A stretch of DNA of 64,000 nt from Fistularia commersonii (lineage: Eukaryota > Chordata > Actinopteri > Syngnathiformes > Fistulariidae), in assembly GCA_037954325.1 (NCBI GenBank), contig JBBMNZ010000015.1:248001-312000 (forward strand). The letters run 5' to 3'. Under the pieces are notes generated by a model. That model did not search any database and had not been told where the DNA came from. It saw nothing but the letters and a program-made list of their open reading frames with translations. The translations under genes were made by a program, and so were the position numbers. Of this stretch, positions 56,913-64,000 are shown piece by piece; positions within the stretch are counted from its first letter, which is position 1, and every line of letters begins with the position of its first letter.

Positions 56913-56918
56913 AATAAA
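56913..56918 (+). promoter_or_regulatory. larp1: Polyadenylation signal AATAAA
   Basis: Canonical AATAAA in 'tcaataaacactccattgca', 870 bp past the stop, at a sensible distance for a 3' UTR. Another AATAAA at 58750-58755 (cttaataaag) could serve a longer form. Confidence 0.55.
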
Positions 56919-56935
56919 CACTCCATTGCATTGCA

Positions 56936-59705
56936 GAAATAGAATCCAAAGTGCCCTGGTCATCCACACAGTCTGCCTTTGGGCGCCTCCTGACCAGTGT
57001 CCCGATTATCCTCCTTGGCATGTGGGCTAAATCCACCTGTTTTACATCTGAACAACCATCAGTGGTGCTGCAGAACTGGATTCTTTAATCTTGATCAGTA
57101 ACAAATGGTTACGATGCTTCTGAGCATGCTTTCTCAGGTGCTCTGGTTGGCAATACAGCCCGGATGGGGCTCAGACTTCTGGTATAACAGCCCTATTATG
57201 CAGGGACTGATGTAGCATGTTTGGCAACCTGAATATCAAAAACAAAAAACATGGAACTTTGTGTCTTGCCTCATTTATGATAAATTAATTCAGGATTGCA
57301 TCTTGTTTTAGTTGAACATTAAATTTGTATCAAACTGGAAAATCAACTCGTTACTTTATTTTCTTTGTAGATGTGAATCTGACCAATGGAAATTACTAAA
57401 GCTACCTTTCAATTATTTAAAGAGGATGTATTTAATGGCATGTGTGTTTAATTTTTATCTAATGACTTCTCTCGTGCTCAATTTCCATCGCAGTGTTTCT
57501 ACCATTATTAATATGGTTGAAGCATACTTGCTGTAAGTTCATTGAACCATTTTCCCCATTTCTTAAATCCACAATGTTTAAGACAAAAAAAAGATAAGAA
57601 GAATATACAATTTCATTTTCAGATTATAATTTGTTTCATAATATTTTCATAAACATAACGAAAACATAATGAAGAAGCATTTCCATCAACCAAGGTGTAA
57701 AATCTTTTCTAAATCTTGGTTTAACATCTGCAAAAAATTCAACACACAAACTGATGTTGCAGGTTAAGTTGAATAAGAATTTAATTGTATTAACTCACAT
57801 TTGGATGATTAATTAAATTTCTTCTGCAATGTAATGAAAGTGTGTAGTGGTTACCTTCCTCTGGTCACTGAAAGTTAATGGAAACCTTTCAGTTTGAAAC
57901 AAGACTAAGTATACAGTCATTTATGAATGTATATTCATTGAGCGGACAACCTTGCAATCAGCAGTCCTGTAGGTAAGGGTTCTAGTAGATGGATGTCATA
58001 TTATTCAGGTGTTTTCTGGCTTTCAGTGTCACAATTTCCATAGGCTTTTTACATCAGTATGTCATCTTTTGCATTTTCTGGAAGGTTTGGAAATATTATA
58101 GTTATGTCAATGTATCCAGCATATATTGATTTAAAAGACAAAGCATGAGAAATACAGGCATGGGAAATGTCTGCATTTCCTGAAATCTGCAAATCCTTTA
58201 ATGGTTGACTTCCTATGTTTCGAAGACATTGAGGGCAGTCATAAGGGGCTTTCTGCCTATAACATTTATCATAAATCTCCCTGAAATGTAATTATCACCT
58301 GCTACACAACATTCTTTGAAAAAAATTCCACTAATGTCAGTAAAAAAATGCAAACCAATTTTTGGCAAAATCATCCTCTACTTTGCTCACTGGAACTTAA
58401 AAAGATTACCCAATACATAGATGGTGATAGTGGAAGGAGCAGGTAAAAAATTAAGAACATTTTGTATTAAAGTTTTGTATCATTGCTTAGAAATTCATGG
58501 CTTATTATAATACATGGGCAAAGTTCCAAAAAAAGCCATATGATAACAAATAACTCCAGTACATTATTTGGAATTTCTAGGGCTTGTCATGAAGAAACTT
58601 AAAGTTTAACAAAAAGTAATTGTAAAAGAAATATGTAAAAATACTTATGAAATATTGTATGATAATATTTAATATTCATTATCTGCTTTGAAGGCATTTG
58701 TGATTCCTATTGGTGTTATTTGTAATTTGTAGTAAGTACACTTTTCCTTAATAAAGAAAAAAATATGGACAAAATTCAAGTACTGGAATTCTGAGTCATT
58801 ATTTTTGAGTATTCTCCAAAAGTATTCTCAAAGTATATAAAGTACTATCTTATCTCTTTCATCTCTCTCCCCTGTTTACCTTATGACAGAATCTCCCAAA
58901 CTGATAAAAAATGATACAAAGTAGTCCAGAAACCAGGACTTTCATTTGCTTCCTCTGCTTAAATGTGCATCAGCACTTGTAGATGTGTCCTCACTTTTGA
59001 AGGTGTGTGAACAGTCCCAATATTTATTATCCAAAACATATGCTTCCGTTATCCAGCAGGTGACAGTCCTAGTCCAGGTATATACTTAACCTGTGGAGCT
59101 TCTCAGCAAAAAATTACAACCACCGCTGAAATCCAAGCCCATGAATTTTCATAATGAAACATGATTGTGTTTTGCCCTTCCTGACCTGAAATGAAGTAAA
59201 ACAGATCAGCTGAAGTGTTTTAGTATATTACTGGATTAACATTTCCTGTCTTTTGGTTGGCCCTGTGACCAAGTACAGATACAAACCCTTTTTTATTCAA
59301 TGTATTTTTTTCAAACCAGAAATCAAACAAGCGAGTTATCCTTTAGATGTGGTCACATGTCTTCATGTAATTCCAATTTCCAGCCAGTGGATACACAGGT
59401 ATGTACATGTCTCCCAACATGTATTTATGTACTATACAGTGTTTGAAAAGATCTGGTTATGTGAAATGAAATATTACCGATCTTTACATTCTAAGTAAAG
59501 TACTTTGAGGATTTTGATAGAGGTAAATAACTCAAAAATAGATAACTTGTATCTCACATCTCATGTTTATTTCTGAACTTCTTTCAGGTTCAATACACAC
59601 TACACACAACTCAGCTTTCAGTTAAAAGACTGCTGATTTGACAAGCGTCCAGAAGACAGTAGATACCCTTGATGAGGAGAGTAAGTCACGGAGGATGGGG
59701 CAAAG
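56936..59705. other. Downstream flank or extended 3' UTR
   Basis: 2.8 kb of AT-rich sequence with no recognised gene, exon, RNA or transposon on either strand. It may include a distal larp1 3' UTR up to the AATAAA at 58750. Confidence 0.5.
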
Positions 59706-60610
59706 TACAGTCATGGCCAAAAGTTTTGAGAATGACACAACCATAGACACATCTGGCAAACACCAAAAACCCTGAAGGAACAGACTTTGCCAAAAGTTTG
59801 GAGAATGACACTTTCACAATGACTGTACATACAAGAACTCTGAAGTCTGGCAGTCGGCTGCATTGTAGTAACTGCATCAAAAGTCAACACATCCATAGAT
59901 CTAGGAATCCATAGCTGTCGTGTCTCTCCTGAACCAGTCGCAACATGATGATCACTTTCACATGGGGCTAAGCAGAAAAAAACTGGACCATTGCTCAGTC
60001 TTCCAAAGTCATCTCTTCAGATTTAAGTAAATGTTGTATTCCATTTGATAATAAAGGTTCCAGCATCTGGAGGAAAGGTGAAAAGGTATAGAATCTGTCC
60101 ATGAAGGCTCTCAGTCCTCCAGGTCATGCCCAATCATTTTCAATTGTCAATCATGTCACCTCTCACCCAAGAGGTCCTGAAAAACCTTTGTCAAGTTGCC
60201 ACAATAAGATTTTGTGACAGAAGTTGCAGAATCCCAGGTGCTTGAAGTCCAGTGTGAAGTGTCAACAGTTGGTGTGCCATGTCATCTGTTGATGTTGATT
60301 TGGTGACTCATGTCTTAAATCAACACAGCTTCAGCTCAGAAGATTTAAGTTATGTATTTGTATAGGAACAATTTATGAGCGTTGCTCTGTGACCCAAAGA
60401 ACCATGAGCAAGCAATGGCAAAGGCAGCAAGGACAAACTACAAACCATCTTTAATTGGATAGTAACCTTGGACAGATCTGATTTCAGTGTAAGAATCATG
60501 CATCGGTCTACAAACAAGCTTTATGGAAATCATCATGATATTCATGTGCAGTAAGACTTGGTACCTGACCTCAAGTACCAAAACTACCCAACATTTGAAT
60601 TAAATACTGG
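59706..60610 (+). mobile_element. Tc1-like transposon relic
   Basis: Starts TA|cagtcatggccaaaagtttt, a Tc1-type terminal repeat whose core (ccaaaagttt..gagaatgacac) recurs once at 59790-59812. From about 59975 the plus strand follows a Tc1 transposase at nucleotide level (aactggaccattgctcagtc, 'ttccatttgataataaaggt', 'gtgccatgtcatctgttgat'), broken by stops and insertions. The right terminus was not found. Confidence 0.65.
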
Positions 60611-60755
60611 AAAAGTTTTTCTTTACCACAATATTCACATTTTTTTGTTAAATCTTATTGCTGTAACTGTACCTTTTCTGTTTTTTGAAGGCTGGACAAA
60701 ATCATACACAGACATGATGAGGGCATGAAAACTCAACACCTACTCCTGATGGAAT

Positions 60756-60905
60756 CAGACCAAGTTATTTATGGATGTTATGAAAAGTAAATTAAGGAAG
60801 GTGCTGTTAGAAATGAGGATGAAGAGGACAGGATTAAAAGGAGTCAGATGATCTGCTGTGCAACCACTGAAGGTAATAGCCAAAAAGAAGAAATGAAGAA
60901 ACGGA
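60756..60905 (+). mobile_element. RTE LINE 3'-tail fragment
   Basis: 'tatttatggatgttatgaaaag', then 'gatctgctgtgcaaccactgaagg' and 'agccaaaaagaagaaatgaag' follow the RTE 3' end with many substitutions; an old, strongly truncated copy. Confidence 0.6.
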
Positions 60906-61859
60906 AAATGAAGAGAGGAAGAAAATGAACAACCCAATCATTGGTTGAACATCTTTATTTCATTTCAAACCTTCAATTTTAAAATCAAACCTTTAAATCA
61001 CCTGTATATGTTACAATATGAGAACAGTCAGGATTTCTGTTAATATCAATAGGACCAGACAATAAGACCTAGCACAGTGGTCATACAAATAAGCACCATA
61101 TTCCCAAAAAGAGTTATTCAATAATTACATTAACTCAAAAAGAGATTTTTCAGGGTGTGGAGTCAGGCTCTGGAAGTCACTTTACATGTTTCCCACAGCT
61201 CTTGGATATTTAGGTGCTGGGGGAATCCTCAAACTCATGGATACAATGGTTGGCAAGATTTAATGCTGATATAGACCCAATGGGATAACTCACCAACAAA
61301 CTGAACCTTCCCTTGCATTGGTTCTGGGATGGGGGCAACTCAGCAACTCTAAAATATCAGTCCTGTGACGTCAACACTGGGCCTCCCCGACCACTGACAA
61401 TGGTGAACCGGTATTACAAGTGGGCAGACAGTACCCTAGAGTGGGCCCCAGGCACAATAGGACCCGTTGTGGCTCTACCACAGTGTCTGTCAAATTAGCA
61501 AACATGTTGAAACTGTTCTAGATTTCATCTGTTCAACCGTATCCCATGCACCCACACAAGACAGACTTGCCTGGCCCAGCTCTGAATATGCAGAAATGAG
61601 TAATATCTGAACTGCGACTACCTCATCCAAGATAAGGTCTGTGCAACTGTAGCGTGGGGTAGACATGCTCTGATGTGTGGATACTGCAGTCGCAGCATCA
61701 CTGCATTGTTGGAAAAAAAGCCGCTGTTTTCAAAAAGTGTGGAAAAAAAAAGCGGGCGTAATTTCCAATACAAACAAAATATTTTTCCAACGCTCTTCTT
61801 AGGCTACTGCCCAAAATTACACTGCTGGTAAAATTTGGGAAATTGCCCTGAATTAGTGA
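60906..61859. other. Unassigned flank upstream of RTE copy
   Basis: Includes a 61-codon open frame (61313-61498; WFWDGGNSATLKYQSCDVNT) that I cannot assign. No promoter, RNA gene or transposon terminus recognised. Confidence 0.45.
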
Positions 61860-61999
61860 AAATGCAGCCTCAGGGTGGCACTGGCCCGTGTCTCTCCAAG
61901 TCTGCTTTGGGGGGGGGCACGGAGCAGTGTCTTCCTGAGGGTCCCAAGCCCGGATAAATGCAGAGGGTTCCGTGAGGAAGGGCATCCGGCGTAACACTT

Positions 62000-62791
62000 T
62001 TGCCAAAACCAAACATGCAAGTCAACCAAAACTATACCATACCAGATCGGTCACAAACCGGATTAACAACGATTGCCATTGGTACTGATGACCTACAGGG
62101 TACTAATGGAAATTGGGCTACTGTGGGTCCAAGAACAAGAACAAGAAGAAGAGGAGGAGTGCGTGTTTGGAAGCAGAGAGAGAGGAGGAAAGGAAAGAGC
62201 CTGGGACTGAGAGTAGGGACTTTGAATATCGGGACTATGACAGGAAAAGGTAGAGAATTGGTTGACATGATGCAGAGAAAGAAGGTGGATATACTGCGTG
62301 TCCAGGAGACAAGGTGGAAAGGTAGTAAGGCTAGAAGCTTAGGAGCAGGTTTTAAGCTGTACTATCATGGTATTGACAGGAAGAGAAATGGAGTAGGAGT
62401 TATCTTGAAGGAGGAGTTTATTAGGAACGTCCTAGAGGTGAAAAGAATGTCAGATAGACTTATGAGTCTGAAACTGGAAATTGAAGGTGTGATGCGCAAT
62501 GTTGTTAGTGGCTATTCCCCACAGGTGGGACTGGAATCTGAAGAGAAGGAGAAGTACTGGAATGAGTTGGATGAAGTGATGCAGAATATTCCCAGAAATG
62601 AGAGAGTGGGAATTGGTGCAGACTTCAATGGACATGTTGGTGAAGGCAATAGAGGGGATGAAGAAGTGATGGGCAGATTTGGTATCCAGGATAGGAATGC
62701 AGAGGGACAGATGGTGGTAGATTTTGCAAAAAGGATGGAAATGGCTGTAGTGAACACCTTTTTTTCCAGAGAAGACAGGAACATATGGTAA
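62000..62791 (+). CDS. RTE endonuclease frame (first open frame, 263 codons)
   Basis: AP-endonuclease-like domain that nicks target DNA for reverse transcription. In order: basic N-terminus (RTRTRRRGGVRVWKQRERRK), LRVGTLNIGTMTGKGRELVD (metal-binding Asn region), RVQETRWKGSKARSLGAGFK (catalytic Glu), RNVVSGYSPQVG, RVGIGADFNGHVGEGNRGDE (catalytic Asp-Phe-Asn), ending AVVNTFFSREDRNIW and TAA. The remaining part, with the HRMVV segment that normally carries the catalytic His, is in the next frame. The start ATG at 62000 is the first in frame; a shorter protein starting later is possible. Confidence 0.75.
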   Translation: MPKPNMQVNQNYTIPDRSQTGLTTIAIGTDDLQGTNGNWATVGPRTRTRRRGGVRVWKQRERRKGKSLGLRVGTLNIGTMTGKGRELVDMMQRKKVDILRVQETRWKGSKARSLGAGFKLYYHGIDRKRNGVGVILKEEFIRNVLEVKRMSDRLMSLKLEIEGVMRNVVSGYSPQVGLESEEKEKYWNELDEVMQNIPRNERVGIGADFNGHVGEGNRGDEEVMGRFGIQDRNAEGQMVVDFAKRMEMAVVNTFFSREDRNIW

Positions 62792-64000
62792 CTTATAAGA
62801 GCGGAGGTAGGAGCATGCAGGTAGACTACATCTTGTATAGACGAGGTAACCTAAAAGAGATCAGTGACTGCAAAGTAGTTGTAGGCGAGAGTATAGCCAG
62901 ACAGCATAGGATGGTGGTTTGTAGGATGACTCTGGTGACAAGGAAGATGAAGAGGACAAAGGCAGAGCAGAGGACAAAGTGGTGGAAGCTGAAAAGGGAG
63001 GAGTGTTGCATGGTTTTCAGGGAGGAGTTGAGAAAGGGTCTGGCTGGTCAGGGTGAGCTTCCAGATGATTGGACAACTACAGCTAGTGTTATCAGGGAGA
63101 CAGGTAGAAGAGGTCTTGGTGTGTCATCTGGAAGAAAAGTAGAAAAGGAGACTTGGTGGTGGAATGAGGAAGTGCAGGAGTGTATACAGAGAAAGCGGTT
63201 AGCAAAGAAGAAGTGGGATACTGAGAGGACTGAAGAGAACAGACAGGAGTTCAGGGACATGCGTAGAAAGGTAAAGATAGAGGTAGCAAAGGCAAAACAA
63301 AGGGCGTACGATGACTTGTATGCTCGGTTGGATAGTAAGGACGGTGAGAATGATCTATACAGGTTGGCGAAACAGAGAGATAAAGATGGAAAGGATGTAC
63401 AACAGGCCCGGGTGATTAAGGACAGAGAGGGAAATGTATTGACAGATTGTAGAAGAGTGATGGGAAGGTGGAAAGAGTACTTTGAAGAGCTGATGAATGT
63501 GGAAAATGAAAGAGAGGCAAGGGTAGAAGAGGTGACTATTGTAGACCACAAAGTTGCAAAAATTAGTAAAAGTGAAGTGAGGAAGGCATTGAAGAGGATG
63601 AAGAGTGGAAAAGCAGTTGGTCCTGATGATATACCTGTGGAGGTGTGGAAGTGTCTAGGAGAGGCAGCGGTAGATTTTCTGACTAGATTATTCAACAAGA
63701 TCTTAGAGAGTGAGAAGATGCCTGAAGAATGGAGACAAAGTGTGATGGTGCCTATTTTTAAGGATAAAGGGGATGTGCAGAATTGTGTCAACTATAGATG
63801 GATAAAGTTGATGAGCCAAACAATGAAGTTATGGGAAAGAGTAGTGGAAACTAGACTGAGAGCAGAAGTCAGCATTTGTGAACAGCAGTATGGCTTCATG
63901 CCTAGGAAGAGTACTGCAGATGCATTATTTGCGTTGAGAATGCTAATAGAAAAGTACAGAGAAGGGCAGAGGGAGCTGCATTGTGTTTTTGTGGACCTAG
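62785..64000 (+). CDS. RTE endonuclease end, linker and RT (second frame, partial)
   Basis: Opens with ATG at 62785 overlapping the stop of the previous frame by 7 nt, and stays open for 405 codons to the window edge. Reads SGGRSMQVDYILYRRGNLKE, ARQHRMVVCRMTLVTRK, REELRKGLAGQGELPDDWTT, RRKVKIEVAKAKQRAYDDL, MKSGKAVGPDDIPVEVWKCL, EKMPEEWRQSVMVPIFKDKG, MPRKSTADALFALRMLIEKY, CVFVDL (start of RT block A). In copy 2 the same residues follow the endonuclease without interruption, so the split is derived here. Confidence 0.75.
   Translation, partial: MVTYKSGGRSMQVDYILYRRGNLKEISDCKVVVGESIARQHRMVVCRMTLVTRKMKRTKAEQRTKWWKLKREECCMVFREELRKGLAGQGELPDDWTTTASVIRETGRRGLGVSSGRKVEKETWWWNEEVQECIQRKRLAKKKWDTERTEENRQEFRDMRRKVKIEVAKAKQRAYDDLYARLDSKDGENDLYRLAKQRDKDGKDVQQARVIKDREGNVLTDCRRVMGRWKEYFEELMNVENEREARVEEVTIVDHKVAKISKSEVRKALKRMKSGKAVGPDDIPVEVWKCLGEAAVDFLTRLFNKILESEKMPEEWRQSVMVPIFKDKGDVQNCVNYRWIKLMSQTMKLWERVVETRLRAEVSICEQQYGFMPRKSTADALFALRMLIEKYREGQRELHCVFVDL

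Larger units (their letters stand above)
56044..56935 (+). other. larp1: larp1 3' untranslated region (proximal form)
   Basis: Sequence between the stop codon and the AATAAA signal at 56913. No coding or transposon sequence recognised. The length is inferred from the signal; the true cleavage point and any longer isoform cannot be read from DNA. Confidence 0.6.
61860..64000 (+). mobile_element. RTE-type LINE, young copy, runs off right window edge
   Basis: Sense copy starting at 'aatgcagcctcaggg', the same 5' end as the element at 45184-48285. 5' UTR about 140 bp, then endonuclease, linker and RT up to block A (CVFVDL at the window edge). Apart from the frame change at 62759-62791, no stop is seen from 62000 to 64000. 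It shares subfamily traits with 45184-48285 (NCVNYRWIKLMSQTMKLWER; MRNVVSGYSPQV; the 7-nt homopolymer). The 3' half and 3' target duplication are outside the window. Confidence 0.93.

Noticed and set aside
61313..61498. Trp-rich 61-codon open frame as a small gene
   Set aside because: No start context, no homologue recognised, and no neighbouring gene features; left as unassigned sequence.
63048..63791. 247-codon minus-strand open frame
   Set aside because: It is the complementary shadow of the RTE linker and RT coding strand; the same shadow recurs opposite every RTE copy (for example 7151-7636 and 46361-46900).
1..64000. CRISPR array, phage, plasmid or operon structures
   Set aside because: No regularly spaced direct repeats with unique spacers and no bacterial-type gene order; all regular repeats are microsatellites or transposon ends.

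Overview
The window looks like teleost fish nuclear DNA: a split vertebrate gene with GT-AG introns, embedded in typical fish mobile elements (RTE, L2/Rex-like and L1-like LINEs, hAT, Tc1 and piggyBac-type DNA transposons, tRNA-derived SINEs). No bacterial, CRISPR or operon-type structure is present. Species cannot be told from the sequence alone.

The only host gene I can support is larp1 (La-related protein 1), plus strand, about 13.26-56.04 kb. Nineteen coding exons join in frame without a stop into 939 residues ending at a TAA at 56041-56043. They carry, in order, a VGDFGD..WPTPGEI segment, an acidic/basic region, an RGG-like Gly/Arg run, the La motif, conserved linkers, and the C-terminal DM15 repeats that bind capped TOP mRNAs. 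The first exon(s) with the start codon are not recognised and probably lie left of the window. A 3' UTR follows, with a polyadenylation signal at 56913.

Layout: 0-13.2 kb is repeats upstream of the first recognised exon (three RTE LINE pieces, SINEs, a hAT relic). 13.3-15.5 kb holds exons 1-2 with an L1-like relic between them. 15.5-33.2 kb is one 17.6-kb intron packed with RTE, L2/Rex-like and an unusual zinc-finger LINE, plus a piggyBac-like hairpin MITE. 33.2-42.5 kb holds exons 3-9. 42.5-49 kb is an intron carrying two nested hAT elements and a near full-length antisense RTE. 49-56 kb holds exons 10-19, one intron being almost wholly a Tc1-like element. 56-61.9 kb is 3' UTR and sparse flank with Tc1 and RTE scraps. 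61.9-64 kb is the start of a young RTE element running off the right edge.

The best 'second look' items are: two RTE copies sharing the same 7-T run that splits the reading frame with a 7-nt ATG/TAA overlap; a clean 30-bp micro-inversion inside an RTE copy; a hAT inside a hAT with both 8-bp target duplications intact; a TTAA-flanked hairpin MITE with a CA-repeat loop; and a LINE whose reverse transcriptase reads FMDD and carries a CCHC finger plus a possible restriction-like endonuclease motif. I see no complete new system; the novelty is in the transposon history of this locus.
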